Source: Pseudomonas chlororaphis
GTDB lineage: Bacteria; Pseudomonadota; Gammaproteobacteria; Pseudomonadales; Pseudomonadaceae
DNA: 64,000 nucleotides
Direction of reading: 5' to 3'
NCBI RefSeq assembly: GCF_001921865.1
Contig: NZ_MSCT01000020.1
Location: 682,001 to 746,000, forward strand
Position 1 is the stretch's first letter. Every line of letters starts with the position of its first letter. Positions 51,930-61,214 of this stretch are shown here, piece after piece. The notes under the pieces are model-generated. The model was given only the letters and a program-made list of their open reading frames with translations, was not told the origin of the DNA and ran no database searches. A program made the translations under genes and the position numbers.

Positions 51930-53828
51930 ATGCCCACGACGTTCCATGAGATTCCCCGCAAGCGCCCGACCACGCCCCTGCTCGACCGTGCCAATACGCC
52001 GGACGGCCTGCGCCGGTTAGGCGAAGCCGAGCTGGAAACCCTGGCCGATGAGTTGCGCCTGGAACTGCTCTATTCGGTCGGCCAGACCGGCGGGCATTTC
52101 GGTGCCGGCCTGGGCGTCATCGAGCTGACCATCGCGCTGCATTACGTCTTCGACACGCCGGACGACCGTCTGGTGTGGGACGTGGGTCATCAGGCTTATC
52201 CGCACAAGATCCTCACCGGCCGCCGCGAACGCATGGCGACCCTGCGCCAGAAGGACGGCCTGGCCGCCTTCCCGCGCCGCTCCGAGAGCGAGTACGACAC
52301 CTTTGGCGTCGGCCACTCCAGCACCTCGATCAGCGCCGCGCTGGGCATGGCCATTGCCGCCCGCCTGCAGAACAGCGAGCGCAAGGCCATCGCGGTGATC
52401 GGCGACGGCGCCCTGACCGCGGGCATGGCCTTCGAGGCGCTGAACCACGCGCCGGAAGTGGACGCCAACATGCTGGTGATCCTCAACGACAACGACATGT
52501 CGATCTCGCGCAACGTCGGCGGCCTCTCCAACTACCTGGCCAAGATCCTCTCCAGCCGCACCTACGCCAGCATGCGCGAGGGCAGCAAGAAGGTCCTGTC
52601 GCGCCTGCCCGGTGCCTGGGAAATCGCCCGCCGCACCGAAGAGTACGCCAAGGGCATGCTGGTTCCCGGCACTCTGTTCGAGGAACTGGGCTGGAACTAC
52701 ATCGGCCCCATCGACGGCCACGACCTGCCGACCCTGATCGCCACCCTGCGCAACATGCGCGACCTCAAGGGCCCGCAGTTTCTGCATGTGGTGACGAAAA
52801 AGGGCAAAGGGTTCGCCCCGGCGGAAGTCGACCCGATCGGCTACCACGCCATCACCAAGCTCGAACCCCTGGACGCCCCGGCCGCCGCGCCGAAGAAAGC
52901 CGGCGGGCCGAAGTACTCCGCGGTATTCGGCGAGTGGCTGTGCGACATGGCCGCCGCCGACCCGCGCCTGGTGGGCATCACCCCGGCGATGAAGGAGGGC
53001 TCGGACCTGGTGGCGTTCAGCGAACGCTTCCCGCTGCGTTACTTCGACGTGGCGATTGCCGAACAACACGCCGTGACCCTGGCGGCCGGCATGGCCTGCG
53101 AAGGCGCCAAGCCAGTGGTGGCGATCTATTCGACGTTCCTGCAGCGCGGCTACGACCAGCTGGTGCATGACGTGGCGGTGCAGAACCTCGACGTGCTGTT
53201 CGCCATCGACCGCGCCGGCCTGGTGGGCGAAGACGGCCCGACTCACGCCGGCAGCTTCGACCTGTCGTTCCTGCGTTGCATCCCCGGCATGCTGGTGATG
53301 ACCCCGAGTGACGAGAACGAACTGCGCAAGATGCTCAGCACCGGCCACCTGTACAACGGCCCGGCCGCCGTGCGCTACCCGCGCGGCAGCGGCCCGAACG
53401 CCAGCATCGAGAAAGACCTGCAGCCGATCGAGATCGGCAAGGGCGTGGTCCGCCGCCAGGGCAGCAAGGTGGCCCTGCTGGTATTCGGCGTGCAACTGGC
53501 CGAGGCGCTGAAAGTCGCCGACACGCTGGATGCCACCGTGGTCGACATGCGCTTCGTCAAACCGCTGGACGAGGCCCTGGTACGCGAGATCGCCGCCAGC
53601 CACGCGCTGCTGGTGACCGTCGAGGAAAACGCCATCATGGGCGGCGCCGGCGGTGCGGTCAGCGAGTTCCTGGCGCGCGAGGCGATCCTCAAGCCGATCC
53701 TGCACCTGGGGTTGCCGGACCTCTACGTCGAGCACGCCAAGCCGGCGCAGATGCTCGCCGAATGCGGCCTGGACGAAGCCGGTATCGAAGCCGCCGTGCA
53801 GGCACGCCTGCAACTGCTCGGCCTGTAA
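51930..53828 (+). CDS. dxs: 1-deoxy-D-xylulose-5-phosphate synthase
   Basis: A 632-residue thiamine-diphosphate enzyme that joins pyruvate and glyceraldehyde-3-phosphate in the first step of the MEP pathway. The thiamine motif GDGALTAGMAFEALNH (about residues 154-169) and the following LNDNDMSIS are present. The transketolase-like central part has AIAEQHAVTLAAGMA and the C-terminal part LVTVEENAIMGGAG. The length is normal for the family. The inverted repeat downstream may end the xseB-ispA-dxs transcript. Confidence 0.97.
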   Translation: MPTTFHEIPRKRPTTPLLDRANTPDGLRRLGEAELETLADELRLELLYSVGQTGGHFGAGLGVIELTIALHYVFDTPDDRLVWDVGHQAYPHKILTGRRERMATLRQKDGLAAFPRRSESEYDTFGVGHSSTSISAALGMAIAARLQNSERKAIAVIGDGALTAGMAFEALNHAPEVDANMLVILNDNDMSISRNVGGLSNYLAKILSSRTYASMREGSKKVLSRLPGAWEIARRTEEYAKGMLVPGTLFEELGWNYIGPIDGHDLPTLIATLRNMRDLKGPQFLHVVTKKGKGFAPAEVDPIGYHAITKLEPLDAPAAAPKKAGGPKYSAVFGEWLCDMAAADPRLVGITPAMKEGSDLVAFSERFPLRYFDVAIAEQHAVTLAAGMACEGAKPVVAIYSTFLQRGYDQLVHDVAVQNLDVLFAIDRAGLVGEDGPTHAGSFDLSFLRCIPGMLVMTPSDENELRKMLSTGHLYNGPAAVRYPRGSGPNASIEKDLQPIEIGKGVVRRQGSKVALLVFGVQLAEALKVADTLDATVVDMRFVKPLDEALVREIAASHALLVTVEENAIMGGAGGAVSEFLAREAILKPILHLGLPDLYVEHAKPAQMLAECGLDEAGIEAAVQARLQLLGL

Positions 53829-53829
53829 C

Positions 53830-53921
53830 CTGTAGCCGCTACCGCAGGCTGCGATAAGGGCCGATCTCGAAGAGCGCGTCCTCTTCGGGGCCGATCGTAG
53901 CCTGCGGCAGCGGCTACAGGA
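53830..53921. repeat. Long inverted repeat after dxs
   Basis: CCTGTAGCCGCTACCGCAGG (start 53830) and its near-complement ending at 53921 form arms of about 27 bp with one or two mismatches, around a 38-bp core that also contains GGCCGATC/GATCGGCC-like symmetry. It is of the dispersed extragenic type found in Pseudomonas genomes and can fold into a long hairpin. Confidence 0.75.
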
Positions 53922-53967
53922 TTTATCCCTGGCCCCTGCCTCGCTCACCAGCCGCAATGGATTGTCG

Positions 53968-55863
53968 ATGAAGCTCTCGCGTCTCGCCCTGACCCTTACC
54001 CTGCTGCCTGCCGGCCAACTGCTGGCCGACACCCTCGACCGCGAACAGGCGCTCAAGTTGCCCGACGTGCTGATCAGCGCCAACCGCCAAGTGCAGGCGC
54101 GTAACGACAGCAGCGCCGCCAACACCGTGTTTACCCGCGACGATATCGACCGCCTGCAACCCTCCAGCGTCACTGACCTGCTGCAACGGGTACCGGGCGT
54201 GCAAGTGGCACAGACCGGCGGGCGAGGCAGCTTGCCCGGCATCTACATTCGCGGCACCTCGTCAGCACAGACCCTGGTGCTGGTGGACGGCCAGCGCATC
54301 GGCTCTTCCACCTCGGGCGACAGCAACCTGCAGCACCTGAATATCGAGCAGATCGAGCGCGTGGAAGTGCTGCGCGGTTCACGTTCGGTGATCTACGGCA
54401 GCGACGCGATTGGCGGGGTGATCCAGATCTTCACCCGGCGCAGCGCCGAGCAGGGCCTGCAACCCCGCCTGCACCTGGGCATGGGCAGCCAGCAGAGCTG
54501 GGAGCGCAGCATCGGCCTGTCCGGCGGCGACCAGCAGACCCGTTTCAACCTGGGCGCCAGCCTCGACGAAACCGCTGGGAGCAATCGCACCCATGAGTCT
54601 TATGCCAGCGATCGCGACGATGATGCCTACCGCAACCAATCCCTGAGCCTGAGCCTGAGCCACGCCTTCAACGATGACTGGGAAGCCGGCCTGAACCTGC
54701 TGGATAACCGCGGTAAAAACGAGTTCGACAATCCCTTCGGGCGCTTCGACAGCAACACCTTCGAAAGCTACCCGCAGAAACCCTACAGCGAATTCGCCGT
54801 CAGCAGCTTCAGCAGCTATATCGACGGCCACATCAACGAAGCCTGGCAATCGCGCCTGGAACTGGGCCACAGCGAAAACCGCGAGAAGAGCCTCGACAAG
54901 CTCAGCGATGAACGCTCGGTGTTCAACACCTACCGCGACTCGCTGAACTGGCAGAACGACCTGACCCTGGACGAACGCAACCGCCTGATCGTCGGCGGCG
55001 ACTGGTACCAGGACCGGGTCAACAGCAGCACCGCCTTCGACGAAGACAGCCGCTGGAACCGGGCGGCGTTTATCCAGCACCGTTTCCAGGCCGAGCGTTT
55101 CTCCACCGAGCTGGGCCTGCGCCGCGACCAGAACCAACAGTTCGGCGGCCAGAACAGCTGGAGCGGCACCTTTACCCTGCCGCTGAACCCGGACAACGAC
55201 CTGCTGCTGACTTACAGCGAAGGCTTTCGCGCGCCGACCTTCAACGACCTTTACTACCCGAACGAAAACGGCTTCATCAACAGCAACCCGGACCTGAAGC
55301 CCGAAACCTCGAAAAGCTACGAATTACAGTGGCGCAGCCAGCTCAGCGACAGCAGCCGGCTTGAGGCGTCGCTGTACCGGACCGACCTTCGGGACGCGAT
55401 CGTTTTCGCCAGCAACGGCCCGCAAAACGTCAGCTCCGCTCGCATCGACGGCTTCGAGGCGGCGCTGAAACAGGAGCTGTTCGACTGGCAGAGCAACCTC
55501 GGGCTGGCAATCATCGATCCCCGCGACCGCGACACCGGCCACACCCTGGCCCGCCGTGCCCGCCGCACCCTGAGCTGGGACCTGGACCGGCAGTTCGACC
55601 GCCTGGGCCTCGGTGCCAGTTGGCAGGCGGTGAGCAGCAGCTACGACGACCCGGCCAACCAGCAGCGCCTCGGCGGTTACGCCCTGCTGGGCCTGCGCGG
55701 CAGTTGGGCGCTGAATCGCGAGGTCCGGTTGGAATTGAAGGTCGACAACCTGCTCGACAAGTCCTACAGCCGGGCGTTGTACAGCCACGACGGCGCGCAG
55801 TACGGGTACCGCGAGGAAGGCCGGGCATGGATGTTCGGGGTGACCTGGACGCCAGAGCTTTAG
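53968..55863 (+). CDS. btuB: TonB-dependent receptor, BtuB-like
   Basis: A 631-residue outer-membrane receptor with a signal peptide (about 1-20), a TonB-box-like LPDVLISANR near the mature N-terminus, a plug domain (VTDLLQRVPGVQVAQTGG, RGSRSVIYGSDAIGGVIQI) and a 22-strand barrel ending in an aromatic-rich strand (WMFGVTWTPEL). The length and the adjacent btuF-like gene favour a cobalamin receptor. No cobalamin riboswitch was found in the 139 bp upstream, most of which is the inverted repeat. The ATG at 53968 starts a proper signal peptide. Confidence 0.85.
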   Translation: MKLSRLALTLTLLPAGQLLADTLDREQALKLPDVLISANRQVQARNDSSAANTVFTRDDIDRLQPSSVTDLLQRVPGVQVAQTGGRGSLPGIYIRGTSSAQTLVLVDGQRIGSSTSGDSNLQHLNIEQIERVEVLRGSRSVIYGSDAIGGVIQIFTRRSAEQGLQPRLHLGMGSQQSWERSIGLSGGDQQTRFNLGASLDETAGSNRTHESYASDRDDDAYRNQSLSLSLSHAFNDDWEAGLNLLDNRGKNEFDNPFGRFDSNTFESYPQKPYSEFAVSSFSSYIDGHINEAWQSRLELGHSENREKSLDKLSDERSVFNTYRDSLNWQNDLTLDERNRLIVGGDWYQDRVNSSTAFDEDSRWNRAAFIQHRFQAERFSTELGLRRDQNQQFGGQNSWSGTFTLPLNPDNDLLLTYSEGFRAPTFNDLYYPNENGFINSNPDLKPETSKSYELQWRSQLSDSSRLEASLYRTDLRDAIVFASNGPQNVSSARIDGFEAALKQELFDWQSNLGLAIIDPRDRDTGHTLARRARRTLSWDLDRQFDRLGLGASWQAVSSSYDDPANQQRLGGYALLGLRGSWALNREVRLELKVDNLLDKSYSRALYSHDGAQYGYREEGRAWMFGVTWTPEL

Positions 55864-55887
55864 TCAGGCGGCGCCTGTAACAGCGCT

Positions 55888-55953
55888 ATCGCGAGCAAGC
55901 TCGCTCCTACAGAACAGCGTGCAATCCCCTGTAGGAGCGAGCTTGCTCGCGAT
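55888..55953. repeat. Inverted REP pair (REPIN)
   Basis: A 25-bp unit (ATCGCGAGCAAGCTCGCTCC...) at 55888-55912 is repeated as an exact reverse complement at 55929-55953, 16 bp apart. This is the well-known Pseudomonas GI-type REP doublet. It sits between the convergent receptor and btuF genes and may end both transcripts. Confidence 0.92.
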
Positions 55954-55956
55954 CCG

Positions 55957-56751
55957 CTACTCAGGGCTAAGCCATTGGCAGAGCTTGGCTGTCGCCGCGA
56001 TCATCTGCCCGCTCGGCCGCTCCAGGCCTTTGTCCGTAACCAACAACAAGCGCCCTTGGGCCACCGCCGAGACCTGCGGCCAGGCTTTCCAGGCCTCGAG
56101 TTGCGCCGGGGTACTGGCCAGGATCGCTGCCGGATTGCGCTGCAACACCGCTTCGACGCTGACTTGCGGCGCCGGCAGCGGCAGGTCGGCGAATACATTG
56201 CGCGCACCGCACACCGCCAAGGCGTCGCTGATAATCTGCGTGCCGCCCACGGTGTACAGCGGCTGATCCCAGACCTGATAGAACACCGCCAGAGGCTCGC
56301 TGCGGGCATAACGCTGACGCAGGCTGGCGAGTTGTTGGCGCAGGTGGCCGGCAAGCGCCTGGCCGCGCTGTGCACGCCCGAGCCGAGCAGCGATGGTCTC
56401 GATCTGGCTGACGAGTTGGTCGAGGCTATGGGGTTCGGCCACCAGGGTCGGGATGCCCAGGCGGGCGAGCTGTTCGCGCTGGGCCGGGCCGACGCTGCCG
56501 GGCCAGAGCAGAAGCAGATCCGGCTTTAGGCTGAGCAGGCGCTCCATGTCCAGTTGGCCGTAGCGGCCCACGGAGGGCAGGTCTTTCAGCTCAGTGGGGC
56601 GTTCGCCGGCATCGAGCACGCCGACCAGCAGGTCGGCGCTACCCAGTTCGACGACGATCTCCGACAGCGACGGCGCAAGGCTGACCACCCGTTCCGCCGC
56701 CAGCGCCGGGCCGCCGAACGCCAGCAGCAGGACGGCTAGCCAGCGCCGCAT
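55957..56751 (-). CDS. btuF: Cobalamin-binding periplasmic protein
   Basis: A 264-residue periplasmic binding protein with a signal peptide (to about residue 18) and the class III (TroA-like) fold: VVSLAPSLSEIVVELG, VGVLDAGERP, LLSLKPDLLLLWPG and the C-terminal ERPSGQMI. It would capture cobalamin or a related corrinoid and hand it to an inner-membrane BtuCD transporter, which is not in the window. It lies opposite the BtuB-like receptor. It overlaps the upstream membrane-protein gene by one base (TGATG). Confidence 0.82.
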   Translation of the reverse strand: MRRWLAVLLLAFGGPALAAERVVSLAPSLSEIVVELGSADLLVGVLDAGERPTELKDLPSVGRYGQLDMERLLSLKPDLLLLWPGSVGPAQREQLARLGIPTLVAEPHSLDQLVSQIETIAARLGRAQRGQALAGHLRQQLASLRQRYARSEPLAVFYQVWDQPLYTVGGTQIISDALAVCGARNVFADLPLPAPQVSVEAVLQRNPAAILASTPAQLEAWKAWPQVSAVAQGRLLLVTDKGLERPSGQMIAATAKLCQWLSPE

Positions 56752-57170
56752 CAGCCGAGTTGACGCGGAATACGGTAGAGGTAGAACAGCACTGCGGTGG
56801 ACAGCGCCAGCAGGATCAGCGGTACCGCTTCCAGGCCGACGAACACCGCCAGGGCACCGATCCAGGCCGGCAGGGCCGCCGCCAGGAAGGCCGCACGGCG
56901 ACTGGCCGCGAGGGCGATCCAGGCACCGGGTTCGTCCGGGGTGTCGAGGGCTTTATGGGTGGCAACCAAGGCATGCTTGTAGCGGCCGAAAAACTTCAGG
57001 CTGGCAAACATCGAGGCCACGCCCGCGATGAAAAACGGCATCGCCAGGATCGGCAGCAGCGGCTCGCCCTGGCCGAACACCAGGTTGATCACGAACAGCG
57101 GCAACAGCGCCAGCGCCAGGTATTGCCACCAGCTGACGGCCAGACGCCGCCGTACCTGACCGCGGGTCAC
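56751..57170 (-). CDS. Small membrane protein of unknown function
   Basis: A 139-residue protein with four likely membrane helices (about 14-34, 37-57, 95-112, 115-133) and positively charged loops (RRRLAVSW at the start, RYKHALVATHK). The GTG start at 57170 overlaps the ribA stop (GTGA). A position between ribA and btuF with both ends overlapping suggests one operon. I recognise no family; a role in transport or membrane assembly cannot be shown. Confidence 0.65.
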   Translation of the reverse strand: MTRGQVRRRLAVSWWQYLALALLPLFVINLVFGQGEPLLPILAMPFFIAGVASMFASLKFFGRYKHALVATHKALDTPDEPGAWIALAASRRAAFLAAALPAWIGALAVFVGLEAVPLILLALSTAVLFYLYRIPRQLG

Positions 57171-57784
57171 GCCCGGTCTACCTCGCCCTGATGCTCGTTG
57201 CCCATCATGTGGTCGAGCTTGCTGGCCTTGGTCGCCAGGTAGAGTTTGTTGTGCGGGTTGTGGCCGGTATGCAGCGGGACACGTTCGGCGACAACGATGC
57301 CCATCTCGGTCAGGGCCTTGACCTTGCGCGGGTTGTTGGTCATCAGGCGCAGGGACTTCACCCCCAGGTGCTCGAGCATCGGCAGGCACATGGCGTAGTC
57401 GCGCTGGTCGGCGGCAAAGCCCAGGCGCTCGTTGGCTTCCACGGTGTCGGCGCCGCCGTCCTGCAACTCGTAGGCGCGAATCTTGTTGAGCAAACCGATG
57501 CCGCGGCCTTCCTGGCGCAGGTACAGCAGCACACCCCGACCCTCATGGGCGATGGCCCGCAGCGCCGCTTCCAGTTGCGAACCGCAATCGCAACGCTGGC
57601 TGAACAGGGCATCGCCGGTCAGGCATTCGGAGTGCAACCGGCCGAGCACCGGAGCGCCATCGGCAATATCACCCAGGCTGAGCACGACGTGCTCGCGGCC
57701 GGTGGCTTCGTCGAGAAAACCGTGCATGGTGAATTGCGCAAAAGGAGTGGGCAGCTTGGAAGCGGCAACAAAAACGACGGGCAC
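57167..57784 (-). CDS. ribA: GTP cyclohydrolase II
   Basis: A 205-residue enzyme that opens GTP to 2,5-diamino-6-ribosylamino-pyrimidinone phosphate, the first step of riboflavin synthesis. The zinc ligands are visible in HSECLTGDALFSQRCDCGSQL (three Cys), followed by LYLRQEGRGIGL and the C-terminal MTNNPRKVKAL. A GTG at 57784 is taken as start because AGGAG lies 8-9 bp upstream and the family N-terminus follows. This is a stand-alone enzyme; a fused but degenerate copy lies in the ribBA gene at 61215. Confidence 0.95.
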   Translation of the reverse strand: MPVVFVAASKLPTPFAQFTMHGFLDEATGREHVVLSLGDIADGAPVLGRLHSECLTGDALFSQRCDCGSQLEAALRAIAHEGRGVLLYLRQEGRGIGLLNKIRAYELQDGGADTVEANERLGFAADQRDYAMCLPMLEHLGVKSLRLMTNNPRKVKALTEMGIVVAERVPLHTGHNPHNKLYLATKASKLDHMMGNEHQGEVDRA

Positions 57785-57896
57785 CGTTGTGCTCCTGATC
57801 TGTATGGGACTTGAAATTCGCAGAGGCGACATTGTAACAGCAGCTTCCGACAGACGCTTAGGCTGAATTATCGGACATAAAGATCGAGAAGTTAGA

Positions 57897-58655
57897 TCAG
57901 CGCTCGGCAGGCGGACGTTCGACGTCGAACGGGTAAGGCTGATTCCAACGCTGGAAAATCGGCCGTAAACGGCCGTTTTTCACCAGTTCGTCCATCCGCC
58001 GATCGAACAGCGCGCACAGCGCCTGCCCCCGCTCATTGTCGGCAAACCCCAGGAACAACGGCAGCTCGGCCAGATGGGAGCGACGAAACAACGAAGGGTC
58101 CGCGGCCTGGGACAGGACAAAGTCGACCTCGGTCAGGGCGTCGATATAGAAATCGGCGCGCCCCTGCTGGAGCATCGGCAAGATGCCGATCCGTCGGCGG
58201 ATTTCATTGAAGCGCTTAAGGTTGGGCAGGTAATCCTGGTACTTGTAGCCCCGCACCCAGACCAGGCGATAGCTGCCGAGCGTGGCCAGGGTCGGCGCCG
58301 GGTTCGTCGCCAGCCCCAGGCTGTAGATATGGTCGGTATCGTAATTCCAGCGCGGGTACAGCGCGCCTTCGATCTCGTCCCGATACGAGCCGACCAGCGC
58401 GTCCACTTCCCGGCGCTGCACCAGCCCGACTGAGCGGGTGTAAGGCACGCTGCGCCTGTCGAGCTTCACGCCCTGACTCTCGAAGACCTCGCGCAGGATG
58501 TCCCAGGCCATGCCCTGGCCATCGGCCTGGGTGTAGTTGTCCCACTCTTCGCTGGCCACCCGGATTTTCCCGGGAAGCGCCGCCGGTTCATCGGCCCGGG
58601 CCAGGTTAGCGGCCAGGACACAGAGCATTACCAGCAGGACGCGACCGAGCCGCAT
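57897..58655 (-). CDS. Periplasmic solute-binding protein (SBP_bac_3)
   Basis: A 252-residue protein with a signal peptide (to about Ala21) and the amino-acid-type binding fold: IRVASEEWDNYTQADGQGMAWDILREVFE, a middle region with GSYRDEIEG, and GRADFYIDALTEVDFVL. The ribosome site GAGGAG is strong. Such proteins, when not next to ABC permease genes, may act as sensors or orphan binders; none is here. It lies 10 bp beyond the pgpA gene in the same direction, probably read from the ribosomal-type operon upstream. Confidence 0.78.
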   Translation of the reverse strand: MRLGRVLLVMLCVLAANLARADEPAALPGKIRVASEEWDNYTQADGQGMAWDILREVFESQGVKLDRRSVPYTRSVGLVQRREVDALVGSYRDEIEGALYPRWNYDTDHIYSLGLATNPAPTLATLGSYRLVWVRGYKYQDYLPNLKRFNEIRRRIGILPMLQQGRADFYIDALTEVDFVLSQAADPSLFRRSHLAELPLFLGFADNERGQALCALFDRRMDELVKNGRLRPIFQRWNQPYPFDVERPPAER

Positions 58656-58665
58656 GGCTGACTCC

Positions 58666-59169
58666 TCAGGTAAACCACCACACCAGGCCCTGCATCGCCA
58701 ACCAGGCGAAGACACCGGCCAGTACATCGTCGAGCATGATGCCGATACCGCCGTGCACATGCCGGTCGATCCAGCGAATCGGCCAAGGCTTGAGAATGTC
58801 GAAGAAGCGGAACATCAGGAACCCCGCCAGCAACCAGTACCAGCCTTCCGGCACCAGCCACAGGGTAATCCACATCCCGACCATTTCGTCCCAGACGATG
58901 CCTTCATGGTCATGCACCCGCAGGTCGTCGGCCACCTTGCCGCACAGCCAGAAGCCAAACAGCATGGTGATGCCGAGCATCAGCCAGTAACCCCAATCCG
59001 GCAACATCTGCCACAGCGGGATAAAAGGTAGCGCAACCAGCGAGCCCCAGGTACCCGGAGCCTTGGGCAAAGTGCCCGAACCGAAGCCAAATGCAAGAAA
59101 ATGCCAAGGATTGCGCCAGACGGAAGGCGGCACGAACTCTGCCGGAACCTGCTTGGGATGATCTGTCAC
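58666..59169 (-). CDS. pgpA: Phosphatidylglycerophosphatase A
   Basis: A 167-residue inner-membrane protein with three or four helices and the PgpA signature: GSGTLPKAPGTWGS near the start, IVWDEMVGMWI, and a later DDVLAGV. It removes the phosphate from phosphatidylglycerophosphate. It overlaps thiL by 4 bp. The nusB-thiL-pgpA order is conserved across gammaproteobacteria. Confidence 0.94.
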   Translation of the reverse strand: MTDHPKQVPAEFVPPSVWRNPWHFLAFGFGSGTLPKAPGTWGSLVALPFIPLWQMLPDWGYWLMLGITMLFGFWLCGKVADDLRVHDHEGIVWDEMVGMWITLWLVPEGWYWLLAGFLMFRFFDILKPWPIRWIDRHVHGGIGIMLDDVLAGVFAWLAMQGLVWWFT

Positions 59170-60131
59170 GGTGTCTCCCGAAAATGTTGATAGCCCCGAG
59201 TACTCGGGGTGATGTCCTGCCCCGCGGCATCCAGCAGCACCACGCCCTGCCCGGCCACCGCCCGACCCAGTACATGCACCGGCCAGCCAGCGGCCAGCAG
59301 CGGGGCCAGCTCGTCCGGCGGCAGGGTGAACAGCAGCACGTAGTCGTCGCCGCCGCTGAGCGCCGCCGAGCGGGCGTCATTTTCACCGAGAAAAGCCGAC
59401 AGCGCCCGGGACATCGGCAGTTTTTCACTTTCGATCAGCAAGCCGACAGCCGAGGCGGCCGCGATATGCCCGCAATCGGCCAGCAGGCCATCGGAGATAT
59501 CCATGGCTGCGCTGGCCTTGCCGCGCAGTGCCTGGCCCAGGGCCAACTGCGGTTGCGGCGACCAGTAATGGGCCAGCAGCGGCTCGGCGATCGCCGGATC
59601 GGCCGTGCGCTGCCCAAGCACCAGCGGCAGGGCGCCAGCACCGTTACCCAGCTCGCCGCCGACGCACAGCAAGTCCCCGGGCCGGGCACCGCCGCGGGTC
59701 AGGGCCTGGCCGACAGGGACACGGCCGAAGACCGTCAGGGTCAGGGTCAAGGGCCCGCGCGTGGTGTCGCCGCCCACCAGGCGCACGCCGCACGCCTGCG
59801 CCATAGCATTCAGGCCACGGGCATAGGCTTGCAACCAGTCGGCGTCGACGGTCGGCAGGGTCAGGGCCAGGGTGAATGCCAGGGGCGCGGCGCCCATGGC
59901 CGCCAGGTCGCTAACCGCCACTGCCAGCGAGCGCTGGCCAAGCAGGAAAGGGTCGCAGGGGTCTGCGAAATGCACACCGGCCACCAGGGTGTCGGTGGAT
60001 ATCGCCAACTGCTCGCCCTGGGGAACAGCCAGCAAGGCGCAGTCGTCGCCGATCCCCAGGGCAATGCCCTCGCCGCCCTGCGCACAAGGCGCGGCGGCGA
60101 AGAAATTGCGGATCAGCTCAAACTCGCCCAT
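59166..60131 (-). CDS. thiL: Thiamine-monophosphate kinase
   Basis: A 321-residue PurM-like ATP-binding enzyme that phosphorylates thiamine monophosphate to thiamine diphosphate, the cofactor used by Dxs. Family marks are GIGDDCALL, ISTDTLVAGVHF, the metal-binding SDLAAMGA and later AAMDISDGLLADCGH and SGGDDYVLLFT. The length is normal. It follows nusB by 18 bp and overlaps pgpA by 4 bp. Confidence 0.95.
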   Translation of the reverse strand: MGEFELIRNFFAAAPCAQGGEGIALGIGDDCALLAVPQGEQLAISTDTLVAGVHFADPCDPFLLGQRSLAVAVSDLAAMGAAPLAFTLALTLPTVDADWLQAYARGLNAMAQACGVRLVGGDTTRGPLTLTLTVFGRVPVGQALTRGGARPGDLLCVGGELGNGAGALPLVLGQRTADPAIAEPLLAHYWSPQPQLALGQALRGKASAAMDISDGLLADCGHIAAASAVGLLIESEKLPMSRALSAFLGENDARSAALSGGDDYVLLFTLPPDELAPLLAAGWPVHVLGRAVAGQGVVLLDAAGQDITPSTRGYQHFRETP

Positions 60132-60149
60132 GGCAGCTGCAAGCGCGGA

Positions 60150-60650
60150 TCAGCGCTTGAACGCCTTCACTTCAGCTTCACGCAGGCGCGGGGCCAGCTT
60201 GTCGAGTACGCCGTTGACGAACTTGTGGCCGTCGGTGGAACCGAAGACCTTGGCCAGCTCGATACCTTCGTTGATCACTACGCGGTACGGCACGTCGACG
60301 CGCTTGAGCAGCTCCCAGGTGGACAGGCGCAGGACCGCCAGCTCGACCGGGTCCAGCTCTTCGATGGCGAGGTCCAGGCAAGGCACGAGCGCGTTGTCGA
60401 TCTCGTTCTTGTTGGCCGGTACGCCGTGCAGGATCTCACGGAAGTAGGCGCCGTCGATGTCGGTGAAATCGTTGTCGACCCGGAACTGCGCTTCGATCTC
60501 GTTCAGCGAGTGCTTGGCCATATGCCATTGGTACAGCGCCTGGGTCGCGAGCTGGCGGGCTTCGCGACGCTTGGCGCTCTTGGATGGCTTGCCAGCGTCC
60601 GCAGGTTTCGGATCGCGCGGGTTGAAACGATCGCTATCGTCGCTAATCAC
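60150..60650 (-). CDS. nusB: Transcription antitermination factor NusB
   Basis: A 166-residue all-helical protein with the NusB core: RREARQLATQALYQWHM, FREILHGV, LDPVELAVLRLSTWELL and VINEGIELAKVFGSTDGHKFVNGVLDKL (shown by fragments). It binds BoxA RNA with NusE for rRNA antitermination. It has an N-terminal extension of about 20 charged residues, usual in Pseudomonas. Its ATG overlaps the ribH stop by 4 bp. Confidence 0.96.
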   Translation of the reverse strand: MISDDSDRFNPRDPKPADAGKPSKSAKRREARQLATQALYQWHMAKHSLNEIEAQFRVDNDFTDIDGAYFREILHGVPANKNEIDNALVPCLDLAIEELDPVELAVLRLSTWELLKRVDVPYRVVINEGIELAKVFGSTDGHKFVNGVLDKLAPRLREAEVKAFKR

Positions 60651-61123
60651 TTGGCCTCCAACTGCGCCAGCAGGCTGACCATTTCCAGAGCGGACAAGGC
60701 GGCTTCAGCGCCTTTGTTGCCGGCCTTGGTGCCGGAACGCTCGATGGCTTGCTCGATCGAGTCGACGGTCAGCACGCCGAAGGCGACCGGTACGCCGAAC
60801 TCCATGGACACCTGGGCCAGGCCCTTGGTGCATTCGCCAGCCACGTATTCGAAGTGCGGAGTGCCGCCACGAATGACCGCGCCCAGGGCGATGATCGCCG
60901 CGAACTCGCCCTTCTGCGCGACTTTCTGCGCGACCAGCGGAATCTCGAAGGCGCCCGGAGCACGAATCACGGTGATGTCGCTTTCGCTCACGCCGTGACG
61001 GACCAGGGCGTCGACCGCGCCGCTGACCAGGCTTTCGACGACGAAGCTGTTGAAACGGCCGACCACCAGGGCATAGCGGCCTTTGGGGGCGATGAAGGTA
61101 CCTTCGATGGTCTTCAGGGTCAT
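60647..61123 (-). CDS. ribH: 6,7-dimethyl-8-ribityllumazine synthase
   Basis: A 158-residue enzyme that condenses the ribityl-aminouracil with dihydroxybutanone phosphate, the penultimate step of riboflavin synthesis; it forms pentamers or icosahedra. Marks: VVGRFNSFV, VIRAPGAFEIPLVAQK, ALGAVIRGGTPHFEYVA with the catalytic-type His, and PVAFGVLTVDSIEQA. It lies 91 bp downstream of ribBA in the same direction. Confidence 0.96.
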   Translation of the reverse strand: MTLKTIEGTFIAPKGRYALVVGRFNSFVVESLVSGAVDALVRHGVSESDITVIRAPGAFEIPLVAQKVAQKGEFAAIIALGAVIRGGTPHFEYVAGECTKGLAQVSMEFGVPVAFGVLTVDSIEQAIERSGTKAGNKGAEAALSALEMVSLLAQLEAK

Positions 61124-61214
61124 TCGACAAATCTCTTAAAGAGCCGGGGCGCGTTCGTTACGCGCCCACCAGTGATATTTGAACCGCGAATTTCAAGCCG
61201 CAGGCAGCCGGCTT

